Source of the DNA: CAYMMX01 sp964391675 | GTDB lineage: Bacteria > Cyanobacteriota > Vampirovibrionia > Gastranaerophilales > Gastranaerophilaceae | Length of the DNA: 64,000 bases | Assembly (NCBI GenBank): GCA_964391675.1 | Contig: CAYMMX010000001.1 | Coordinates: 398,341 to 462,340 of the forward strand | Direction of reading: 5' to 3' | In this document: positions 15,870-24,600 of the stretch, in pieces | How positions within the stretch are numbered: the first letter of the stretch is position 1 | Layout: each line of letters starts with the position of its first letter | Made by a program: the position numbers and the translations under genes | Notes under the pieces: generated by a model | Database searches by the model: none | What the model saw: the letters and a program-made list of their open reading frames with translations, nothing else | Told to the model about the DNA's origin: nothing

Positions 15870-17237
15870 ATGAATATGCAAAATGAAATAATAAAAAAGT
15901 ATAATGAATATAAAAATAAAGGAAAACTAAATCCAACAAATGAAGTTATTGAATTAAAACAAGAATTTTATAAAAAATTTAATCCTGAAATAATAGCTAA
16001 TTGTACTGGAGAAGACCTTTTATTTTTGTTATTTGCTCCTAGTCCAGATACAACTAAAAATTTATTTAATAAAGATACAATAGGGTTAAATTACTGGCTT
16101 GAAGAAAAAAGTGTAATTTTGGGGATCTATACTGGACACGCAGGAAAAGCTCCTACTTACTATTCTGATACAAAAAATTCTTGGATGAAAGTAGTTGGTG
16201 TAAATACAACTGTTGATATAACAAAAGACGAAGCAATTATAATTGCAGAACAAGTCAAAAAACAAATTATAGAATTAAATAATTATTTAAAATATGGTGA
16301 TTGGAGTAAATTTAAAGATAGTTTTCCTAATGATAGATATTATCGATTTTATCACAAGTATTTTTACATACTATATCCAAAATATTTGACTTCATACCAT
16401 GCAAAAGATTTTGCCGCAAATTATAAGGCTTTATTTAATATTCACCCAAATAATAAATTAGCATTAGAAGATTTTTTGATTGGTATAGCCAAAGGAATTG
16501 ATGTTGATGATTTGAGGCAAACATTGGAATTAGGATTTGAAATGCCAATGAAAGCTGAAATGAGAAAGAAATTGGAGAATTGGGTTAAATTCCCGGAACA
16601 AATCTGTTCTAAAGCAATTGGTATATTATCAATTTTTACCCAAAAAAATATTTATATTAATAAACAACAATGGCAAGAAATTCTAAAATTGGCTGGGTCA
16701 ACAAGTCCTTATAAAACAATGTCATCATTAGCATGTGACAATACTAATAGTAATAATTATGGAAATATAACTTATTTTGAAGATAATTTAGTTAAACTTG
16801 AATATCCTATTTTTACTCAAAGTTTGAATTGGGTAGTAAGCGATGAGGAGTTATTGCAGGCAGAAGCAATCGTCCATGAAACAGGCATAGCGACAATTTT
16901 CGATGGTCAGGAAAAAACACAAGTTGAAGAAGTTAGAGACGGTGAAATGATTGAAAGGAAAATCCTGACATATAAAAGAAACCGCGAAATTGTAATAAAG
17001 GCAAAAGAACGAGCTAAATATAAATGTGAAGCATGTGATTTTTATTATGATAATAAAATTATTGAAGCACATCATCTTATTCCGTTAAGCCTAACAGGAG
17101 AGACAAAGATAACCATTGATGAACTTATTGTTTTATGCCCTAACTGCCATTCAATTGCACATTATTTATTGAAAAAAGATGACATTTATCAAGATAGAGG
17201 TATTTTGAAAAAGGAATTAAAGACTAGGATACAATAA
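15870..17237 (+). CDS. HNH endonuclease with N-terminal sensor-like domain
   Basis: A 455-aa protein. The C-terminal 85 residues are an HNH nuclease of the McrA type: C386-x2-C389, the H401-H402 pair in EAHHLIPL, then C423-P-N-C426-H427 and H431. These provide the structural zinc site and the catalytic ββα-metal fold. Residues 45-195 (LLFLLFAPSPDTTKN, WLEEKSVILGIYTGHAGKAP, then YYRFYHKYFYILYPKYLTSY) resemble the N-terminal DNA-recognition domains of McrB-like restriction proteins, a weak match. It may cleave modified or invading DNA. The next gene starts 1 nt after its stop. Its ATG has GGGA 8-9 nt upstream. Confidence 0.8.
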   Translation: MNMQNEIIKKYNEYKNKGKLNPTNEVIELKQEFYKKFNPEIIANCTGEDLLFLLFAPSPDTTKNLFNKDTIGLNYWLEEKSVILGIYTGHAGKAPTYYSDTKNSWMKVVGVNTTVDITKDEAIIIAEQVKKQIIELNNYLKYGDWSKFKDSFPNDRYYRFYHKYFYILYPKYLTSYHAKDFAANYKALFNIHPNNKLALEDFLIGIAKGIDVDDLRQTLELGFEMPMKAEMRKKLENWVKFPEQICSKAIGILSIFTQKNIYINKQQWQEILKLAGSTSPYKTMSSLACDNTNSNNYGNITYFEDNLVKLEYPIFTQSLNWVVSDEELLQAEAIVHETGIATIFDGQEKTQVEEVRDGEMIERKILTYKRNREIVIKAKERAKYKCEACDFYYDNKIIEAHHLIPLSLTGETKITIDELIVLCPNCHSIAHYLLKKDDIYQDRGILKKELKTRIQ

Positions 17238-17238
17238 T

Positions 17239-17730
17239 ATGACTAATCAACAAATTTTAATAGATGCAATCAAGATGATTTTAGAATTAACACCCAAACG
17301 ACCTTTTCTTTGCTTGCAATTATCGGCAATGTTATATGCAGAATTAGAAAAATTTAATTTGAAACCAAAACTTATAACAGGTTCTTTAAGTTATAAAAAT
17401 GAATTACTTTTTAATATTGATTATTCATTAAATAATACGAATACCGATTCTGCTGTTATAACTGGAGATTGGGGAGGTCATGCTTGGATTGAACTTGATG
17501 ATTTAATTATTGATTTAACAATATGTCGAACAATTTATTCAGATAAATTTAATAAAAAATGTAAAACGGAAATTATTCAAAGAATGGGAGAAGGTAGAGG
17601 TTGTTTGATTATAGATAAAAGTAATAATCTAACAGGATTTGAATATATAACCCAAGAAGAATTAAATGACCAAATTATTAACGGAATTCTAAAAGGAACA
17701 TATTTATTGTTAAAAGAAACCTCAAATTAA
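17239..17730 (+). CDS. Transglutaminase-like cysteine-protease-fold protein
   Basis: A 163-aa protein. A Cys-His-Asp arrangement is visible: C25 at the start of a helix (FLCLQLSAMLYAEL), H81 in GDWGGHAWIEL and D92 in IIDLT. This is the order and spacing of the transglutaminase/papain-like fold, including the lasso-peptide B-type proteases. It is translated directly after the HNH nuclease gene (1-nt gap), so the two products probably work together; no precursor peptide gene is seen. It could be a protease that activates or releases the nuclease, or an amidase. No family name is claimed. Confidence 0.65.
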   Translation: MTNQQILIDAIKMILELTPKRPFLCLQLSAMLYAELEKFNLKPKLITGSLSYKNELLFNIDYSLNNTNTDSAVITGDWGGHAWIELDDLIIDLTICRTIYSDKFNKKCKTEIIQRMGEGRGCLIIDKSNNLTGFEYITQEELNDQIINGILKGTYLLLKETSN

Positions 17731-17783
17731 AGAAGATGAGCATTTTTATAATGCAAGGATAGATTTAAATTTCATCATAAAAA

Positions 17784-18140
17784 CTAAAAATCCACTTCGC
17801 CGACAATGAATTGAGTATCTTCATTACAAATCTTTTGAAGCCAATTTAATGATTCAAGACGGGTAACATTTACTTTTGGAAGTAAATACACAATAATATC
17901 AACATCAAACGCACTCGCCAACGCGATTAATTCCCCTAAGCTCTCAGGGAATTCACTTTTTGATGCAAAAAATAAAATATTCCTTTCGGTAATTTTTTCT
18001 TTTCCGGTAATACAGAACGGATTATCTTTTAACGGTTCTTGAATTTGAACCCCTATTGATTTACCAATAAAATCAATATTCTTAAGCAAATACTTGTACA
18101 AATCCTCTGTAGAATTAAACTTTTCTTCAATTTTAAACAT
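17784..18140 (-). CDS. Short PD-(D/E)XK-like protein, possibly truncated
   Basis: A 118-aa protein starting MFKIEEKFNS; GGAGG lies just upstream of the ATG at 18140. The C-terminal half (ESLGELIALASAFDVDIIVYLLPKVNVTRLESLNWLQKI) resembles the stretch LGQLLTYAAGLDA...EEHRAALDWLN found in DUF4268-type and related nuclease-like proteins, in which a full-length protein continues with another domain. Here the protein ends soon after. It is divergent from an XRE regulator with operator-like repeats between them, a toxin-antitoxin-like arrangement. The function is not established. Confidence 0.5.
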   Translation of the reverse strand: MFKIEEKFNSTEDLYKYLLKNIDFIGKSIGVQIQEPLKDNPFCITGKEKITERNILFFASKSEFPESLGELIALASAFDVDIIVYLLPKVNVTRLESLNWLQKICNEDTQFIVGEVDF

Positions 18141-18162
18141 CTTAACCTCCTTTATTTTTATA

Positions 18163-18220
18163 TTCACAATATTAATACCAATGTTGTGAATTATTATAAC
18201 TTACTTTGGTATTAAAGTAA
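18163..18220. promoter_or_regulatory. Divergent promoter region with two inverted repeats
   Basis: ttcacaa (18163-18169) pairs with ttgtgaa (18184-18190), and ttacttt (18201-18207) pairs with aaagtaa (18214-18220). Both are perfect 7-bp arms. They fill the gap between the divergent genes at 18140 and 18246 and are the likely binding sites of the XRE protein. Confidence 0.65.
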
Positions 18221-18245
18221 AGGTATCAACATGGAGGTACTAACT

Positions 18246-18458
18246 ATGAACATTAATGAGAAAATTGCAAAACGTATAAAGGAGTTGAGGAAAGAGCATT
18301 CTTTAACCGCAGAAAAACTTGCGTGGCAATCAGAATTATCCAAGAGTTGTGTTGCTTATGCAGAAAATGCACAAAGAGATATTAAGATGTCAACTGTTGA
18401 AGCCTTATGTAAAGGATTTGAAATTCCAATTGCAGAATTCTTTTCTACTTTTAAGTAA
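18246..18458 (+). CDS. XRE-family transcriptional regulator
   Basis: A 70-aa single-domain HTH_3 protein: KRIKELRKEHSLTAEKLAWQSELSKSCVAYAENAQRDIKMSTVEALCKGFEI, five helices in canonical order. The ATG at 18246 is used because GGAGG (18233-18237) lies 8 nt upstream; an in-frame ATG at 18231 overlaps that site. It probably represses itself and the divergent 17784-18140 gene through the repeats at 18163-18220. Confidence 0.85.
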   Translation: MNINEKIAKRIKELRKEHSLTAEKLAWQSELSKSCVAYAENAQRDIKMSTVEALCKGFEIPIAEFFSTFK

Positions 18459-18703
18459 AAAAGAAGCTTGGTATAACTATTTAAAATTGCTTTAGCAGGG
18501 CAAGAATGCCTTTAAACGGAAGATTACTGCTATCGATATATAAACCTATGTCGATATAATAATCGTGCTTTGCAGGATGATTATAAACACTCGCAGGATA
18601 CATTTTATAAATTTAAAAATAATAAAGTTCAAAATGAATTTTTTAAGCCCATACTTTTATGCCTCTTTGTTTTAAAATCATGCTTGAAAAGGAGGTATGT
18701 GTT
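18459..18703. other. Short noncoding gap
   Basis: These 245 nt between the XRE gene and the zinc-ribbon gene have no convincing frame. A patch at about 18490-18600 contains tgctttagcaggg and tgctttgcaggatg, a loose internal repetition. Nothing definite is called. Confidence 0.3.
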
Positions 18704-19063
18704 ATGAAAAAACATACAAGCACAAAAAAGAAAAAGATTGACAAACTTGAAATTGTTTTTGTTCCGCCAACTAAGGAATGTTCTCATGAAGAAGGAATTA
18801 AGCAATTGGCGGAATTATGCTATCTCATGTTAGAAATCGACCGAGACCATCATAGGAAAAAATTGCAGGAAAGTGAACAGTATTGTTTTTATTGTAAAAA
18901 ACAAATAACTGAACTTAACGATTTTTATTCCCCTGACGGTGAAAATTGTTGTTTTGAGTGTGCAAAAAAACTTACTGATGACCCAAACAGGCAGGAAAGA
19001 TTTTGCGGATTCCCTGTTGTATCGAGTAAAGACGGCTCGCCAGTAACTAAATCTAGTAAATAA
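18704..19063 (+). CDS. Small zinc-ribbon-like protein
   Basis: A 119-aa hydrophilic protein starting MKKHTSTKKKKIDKLEIVF. It has two CxxC knuckles: CFYC (near residue 67) and CFEC (near residue 90), an arrangement for binding one zinc. AAAGGAGG precedes the ATG at 18704, so the upstream in-frame ATG at 18659 is rejected. No family recognised. Context suggests an accessory or regulatory protein of the island. Confidence 0.6.
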   Translation: MKKHTSTKKKKIDKLEIVFVPPTKECSHEEGIKQLAELCYLMLEIDRDHHRKKLQESEQYCFYCKKQITELNDFYSPDGENCCFECAKKLTDDPNRQERFCGFPVVSSKDGSPVTKSSK

Positions 19064-19191
19064 ATAATAAATGATTTTAAAACATAATAGGTGCTTATAT
19101 CATTTAGGCATCAATTTTGATATATAAAATTTTTATTTTGATATTTCTTATAAATTACTAGCTATTTAATAAAAATTAAGTTACAATAGGA

Positions 19192-19211
19192 ACAAAATTA
19201 ATTAATTTTGT
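19192..19211 (+). promoter_or_regulatory. 20-bp perfect palindrome before the DNA methyltransferase gene
   Basis: acaaaattaattaattttgt is fully self-complementary and lies 5 nt after a TACAAT (19182-19187) that could be a -10 box. It ends 18 nt before the ATG. It may be an operator that balances methyltransferase expression; the AT-richness of the region lowers confidence. Confidence 0.5.
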
Positions 19212-19229
19212 AATTACTTGGGGAGATAA

Positions 19230-20546
19230 ATGGCTACAGGGATAAAAGATAGAGAAAAAATTGGTGAAGATGCTTTAATAGCAGCTGTTTCCGGTGACGA
19301 AAATATGTTACTTCCTCAAAAAAATGTGCAAATTGAATTAAATTATTCAGGAAAAGCCTCCGAACAATATATTTTAAAACCTATGAAATCTAATTTTGCA
19401 ACATTTAAAAATGAAGATTTTATAAGAGTTTTAAATATTTCACCAAATTCTTTTGTTTTGTCTGATAATCTTTTAGCAATGCATAATATGATTAAAAATG
19501 GAGTAAAGGCAAATTTAATTTATGCAGACCCACCCTACGGAACAGGGATGGAGTTTTGTTCAAGAACTTTAGAACATGCTTATAAAGATATTATGCCAAC
19601 GGCTACTTATATTGAATATATGAGAAGAAGGCTCATCTTAATGCGAGAATTACTGACCGAAGATGGCTCTCTATATATACACATTGGATATCAAATGCTT
19701 GCATATATGAAAATTCTTATGGATGAAATTTTTGGAGCAAATAATTTTCGCAATATAATAACAAGAAGAAAATGTAGTAGTAAAAATTATACAAAAAATC
19801 AATATGTAAATCTTAATGATTATATTCTATTTTATTCTAAAACTAATAAATATACATGGAATCAACCAGGAACAATTCCTGATGAGGACTGGATTAAAAA
19901 AGAATATCCTAAAGAAGATAAAAAAGGGAAGTATAAGCTTGTTCCTGTTCATGCTCCCGGCATAAGACATGGTAAAACCGGAACAGAATGGCATGGAATG
20001 TTACCTCCTCCCGGCAAACATTGGCAATATACTCCTGATAAGCTAGATGAATTGGATAAAAAAGGTGAGATTCATTGGTCTAAAAATGGAAATCCAAGAA
20101 GAAAAGTGTATTTGACTAAAGATAAAATGATTACTATGACTGATTATTGGGCAAACTATAGAGATGCTCATCATCAAAGTATTAACATAACTGGTTATCC
20201 AACGGAAAAGAATTTTGAAATGCTTAAAATGATAGTTCAAGCAAGTAGTAATCCTGATGACATTGTCATTGACCCATTTTGCGGTTCTGGAACAACAATC
20301 CATGCGGCACATGAACTTGGACGTAAATGGATTGGAATAGACCAATCTTTTATTGCGGCAAAAACAGTTTTAAATAGACTTAGTAATGGACTATCTCCAA
20401 TGGGTGATTATGTTTTAAAAGAATTAACAAAAAATAAAAATTCAAATAAAAATAATGCTGATTTCAATTTCATAATAGATTCGTCTCTGTCCGAATATCA
20501 AGATGAAATTATTCAAATAATTGATGATGCAAATTTAGCTTTTTAA
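19230..20546 (+). CDS. Type II DNA methyltransferase (N4/N6, class beta)
   Basis: A 438-aa adenine-N6 or cytosine-N4 methyltransferase. The catalytic motif IV DPPY is at residues 100-103 and the SAM-binding motif I DPFCGSGTT at about 348-356. This order, catalytic before SAM motif, defines the beta class. Conserved TEDGSLYIHI and RKWIGIDQSF flank them. It should protect the host from the convergent endonuclease gene, whose 3' end it overlaps by 12 nt. GGGGAG lies upstream of the ATG. The recognition site cannot be read from the sequence. Confidence 0.92.
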   Translation: MATGIKDREKIGEDALIAAVSGDENMLLPQKNVQIELNYSGKASEQYILKPMKSNFATFKNEDFIRVLNISPNSFVLSDNLLAMHNMIKNGVKANLIYADPPYGTGMEFCSRTLEHAYKDIMPTATYIEYMRRRLILMRELLTEDGSLYIHIGYQMLAYMKILMDEIFGANNFRNIITRRKCSSKNYTKNQYVNLNDYILFYSKTNKYTWNQPGTIPDEDWIKKEYPKEDKKGKYKLVPVHAPGIRHGKTGTEWHGMLPPPGKHWQYTPDKLDELDKKGEIHWSKNGNPRRKVYLTKDKMITMTDYWANYRDAHHQSINITGYPTEKNFEMLKMIVQASSNPDDIVIDPFCGSGTTIHAAHELGRKWIGIDQSFIAAKTVLNRLSNGLSPMGDYVLKELTKNKNSNKNNADFNFIIDSSLSEYQDEIIQIIDDANLAF

Positions 20547-21413
20547 CCAATCAAGAGTAATTCTATTTCCGGCTGTTTTTAAAGTAGTAACCCTAACATT
20601 ATCATTCCAACTTCCATCCAACAAACAGGATTCTTCCCATGTGTCTTTATGAGATAGTCCTGGACCATCGGATAGAAAAATAATTTTAAAATTAAGTCCT
20701 GTCTCGTTTGAGAATGCACGTGCTTTTTCAACTTTATTCGCATTACCTCCAGTTCTATCATCAGACTGGGCACCGCCTCTAGTTGAATCATAACGAGCGA
20801 AACCTATGGCTAAAATTTTTCCATCAATTTTGTTTTTAATCGCAAAATCGCAAGGACAATTTCCCTTGAAGTCGCTAAATAAGTTACAAAGCTCTATATC
20901 TCTTCCTGCCCCTCTCGGACCTTCAATTATAAAATCATTCTTAAAAACTTCTTCAAACCAAGTAAAAAACAATTCCGTCAATTCATATCCTGATTGTCCT
21001 CTATTGTCATATTCTCCAATAAGAGCAGCAAGGGCAGACAAAGCATCTTCACTAATATTTGAAAATTGTTTTTTTAGTTTTTCAATTGATTTAAAGGTAT
21101 AACCAAAATTTTCGACAAGGCTTTCTGTTGATATTTTTTGTATCTTTTTTGTGGTTTCTGTATCTAGAACGGGTGAAACACATCTTCTAAACATTTTAAG
21201 CAAGGACATTCTAGTACCTGACCCGAATTCATTAGAGCGAATCCTGTTTAATAACTCTGCCGAACTATTAACTTCATTAATTAATTTTATAAAAAGTTTG
21301 ATATCTCCGTCATATTTTTCTTTTAAAACATCTAGTATTTCAGGAAATTTCAAAGAATTATCAATTGCTGTAATAATTGTATTTGGGTCTTCAATTGTAT
21401 TAAAAAAATTCAT
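20535..21413 (-). CDS. Probable type II restriction endonuclease
   Basis: A 292-aa protein without a recognised family, called from its place beside the methyltransferase and from a nuclease-like core. Residues 165-225 carry GPRGAGRDIEL, CDFAI (D189) and ILAIGFARYDSTRGGAQSDD. This is a strand-D-strand-charged pattern compatible with a PD-(D/E)XK fold. The start MNFFNTIEDP at 21413 is preferred over an earlier in-frame codon at 21443. The N-terminal half is helical. Convergent, 3'-overlapping REase and MTase genes are a common R-M arrangement. Confidence 0.75.
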   Translation of the reverse strand: MNFFNTIEDPNTIITAIDNSLKFPEILDVLKEKYDGDIKLFIKLINEVNSSAELLNRIRSNEFGSGTRMSLLKMFRRCVSPVLDTETTKKIQKISTESLVENFGYTFKSIEKLKKQFSNISEDALSALAALIGEYDNRGQSGYELTELFFTWFEEVFKNDFIIEGPRGAGRDIELCNLFSDFKGNCPCDFAIKNKIDGKILAIGFARYDSTRGGAQSDDRTGGNANKVEKARAFSNETGLNFKIIFLSDGPGLSHKDTWEESCLLDGSWNDNVRVTTLKTAGNRITLDWLKS

Positions 21414-21648
21414 AAAACATCTCAGCTTTTTTAAACAAAACAATTATAACACCATAAATAAATAAATTCCATGCTTTTAAATATATGTAGAATGTTTTAT
21501 ATCTACATAGTAATAATCTTCCGCTAGAAAGCATCCTTGCTTCTTAAATTAGTCTTTATCATTAGGCATTAAAAGTGATAACTAATACCCAATTTAGTGC
21601 TGTTCATGGTATCATGACTTGTAATTAATAACAGGGGATTTTTTAAAT

Positions 21649-24600
21649 ATGGTAACTTTGGAGACAATAGCTGCAAAATTAGGATGGAATCTCTTTAATA
21701 TTGCAACAGGGAAAGGGATAGCAAAAGGTTGGTCAAAATTAACGCAACAAGAATACAAAAAATATACGAAGTGCTTGAATCCTCCTTTGAGATCTGCTTT
21801 TAAAAAAACTTGTGAATTATTTTTAGATAATGAAAATTCTCCTTTTTTAATTAAATCTGAAATACTAAAAAATCTTTATGATTTGGATGACATAAAATTA
21901 AATTTAATTTTTTCAAAAAAGAATTTATCTATTGACCAATTTTCAAATCAAGATTGTTTTAATTTTATAAAAAAATCTTTAAGAAATTATATTGAAAATC
22001 AATTTGAAGAAAACATAGAAGATGATTTTTATGACCTATGGGTTAAAGTTTTAGAAGAAAATTATAAACAAAAATTTTTAGAATTTTGCAAGCAAGATGC
22101 CATACATTTTAGAATATTTGCCACTGAAGTTTTAGGCTTATCATTAAATGAATTTAATGCTTTAAAGAGTATGCTTACAAATGCCTTAATTGGTATTAAT
22201 AAAATTGATAAAGGAATTGAAGAATTAAAGTCAGATAACAAAGAAATTAAAGAAATATTACTAGACTTGCAAACCGGAAGTAAATCATTACAACAAGATA
22301 TTCTAATTTACGAAATAGAAGAAAAAGCTTTTGAAGAAGATGAAAATATAAAAAACATTAAAATGTTTATTGAAAAATGTCATCATCTGTCTTGTATTGA
22401 TTATATTGATTCAAAATTAAATGACAAAAAAAATATTTTTTCAAATAAATTAAAATCTGAATTGTTAAATTATAAAGGAAATTGTCAATTCAGTTTGGGT
22501 GATTATAATAATGCTGAAATTACCTATAAAAAAGCTATTGAAGTATTCAATGAAAATGATAAATCAATATCGAATTTGTATAAGTGTTACCTAAATACAG
22601 GGCAGATGGATAAAGTTATTGATTGTGTAAATCAATTTAATGATAAAACTTCCTCTCTTTATTTAGAAGCTAAATTTTATGAACTTTTTCACGTTAAAAA
22701 TGATATTGAAGCAGCTGAAAAATATTTAGAGGTAAATAAAAATGATATTGAAAATTATAACTTATTAAAATCAAATATTCTGACTAGAAAACTTGCCCCT
22801 TATGAAGAAATTATCAGTTATACTGAAAAATATATACATGCTAATCCGACACATAAATTGGCTAAATATGAATTAGCACGCATGAAATTTTCTCAAATTT
22901 TTGAAAATAAAAGAATTCAATTTTCTTTTGGAATAACTTATGATGATAAAATAGATGTTTTACCAGTTATTAATGAGTCCTTAAATACAGAGCTGGTTGA
23001 TAACTTAATTAAATTCATCGAAGAACTTCTAGGTTTTGAATATACGTATTCCATTAACTTAGCTCTAAAAATTATGTTAGCAATTTTACATTCACAAAAA
23101 AAAGATTTATCTATAGGCGAGAAATATCTTTCTGAATTGAATTTATATAAAGATACTTTAAAAGATGGATTTGATATTAATAATGCTTGCACTTTATATT
23201 TTCTTTTAAAAAAATTCAATGAAGCATATGAACTTTATCAAAAACATTTAATAGATGATTTTAATGACCATGGCATCTACATAATACTTAATTTTGCGTT
23301 AAAAAAATATCATGAATGTTTGGAATTAATTGATAAAACAGGTATAAATTCACTAGAATTAATAAAAATTATATCATTATATAAAGTTACAAAATGGGAT
23401 GAGTTGTTCTTATATTACAAAGATAATTATCATGAATTTGAGCTTAATAATAAATTAGTAATTCTCGATTTTTGTTATGAACAAAAGGCTTATAAATTTT
23501 GTGAGGAAAAATATAAAGAATTAGCAAATCAAATTATTCAAGATGATATTTATTTACCCGCAGAGGCAATACTTATGATTTCAGGAAGATTAGACTTCTT
23601 CAAACAAAATTCTTTAAAAGAAAAAATGGTGGAACATTATTGGAATAAATTCCCTAATGAAGAAAGCTTTGAAGTAGGACTAAGCTGTGCAATAAAATTC
23701 CTTAATGCAAAAAAATATTCTGATTGCTTAGAAATATTGCATAAATTATCAGAATTCAAACCAGAACATTCTAAAGTGCAAGAGCTTTATGTATTTATTG
23801 ACTTAAGTAATTATGCATACAAGTCTATTATTGAAAGATATGAAAGCGGTAAAAAAGAAAATTCATTACTTTATTATGTGGCATTAGCTTATATTAATGA
23901 AAAAGAATTTGATAAAGCCGAAGAAGTTATTGAAAATTTAAGATATGTTGATGAAGATAAAGTGAAATATTTTATATCTAAAAGTGGGATTTATTATCAA
24001 ACAGAAAATTATAAAGCCTTATTTGAGATTTTACAAGAAGCCTATGAAAAATGTCCAGATTCATTAGAAATAAAGCAACAAATATTTGGTATGGTTCTTA
24101 GTTTACCTGAAGATGCCAAACCACCTTCAAATTTTGTACCTTTATACCATAAAGTTATTGACGAATTGACTCAAAAAAATATTGTGCATAAAATAAGTAT
24201 TTCAAAAGAGACTCTATTTGAAGATTTAAAAAAAGCAATGGAAGAATTTAATCCTCTAGATAATGATTTAAAAAGGGAAGAAAATTTCAAAGAAATTTAT
24301 AACGGATATATTGATTTTAAATATCCAATACAATTATTATATTCATTTTTTAGTGCAAGAAGTAGGATTGAAGTTTTTTCTGATATGTTATTAAATCCAT
24401 ACGAAAAAATAAATATAAATCTTTGTGATAACGATATTTCTAAGAAAGAAATTTCTATTATTGATAGAAAGAAAAAAATCTTGATAGATATAGAGACTTT
24501 GCTTTTAATGAAAGAACTTGATATTGATTTAAAAGCTAAAGAAATTTTAAATTTACATATATCTAATTTTACAGAAAGAGAAATAAAAATTCATATTGAT

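Noticed and set aside
17239..17730. Lasso-peptide biosynthesis locus
   Set aside because: Although the 163-aa protein resembles the B-type protease, there is no precursor peptide, no asparagine-synthetase-like C protein and no exporter next to it.
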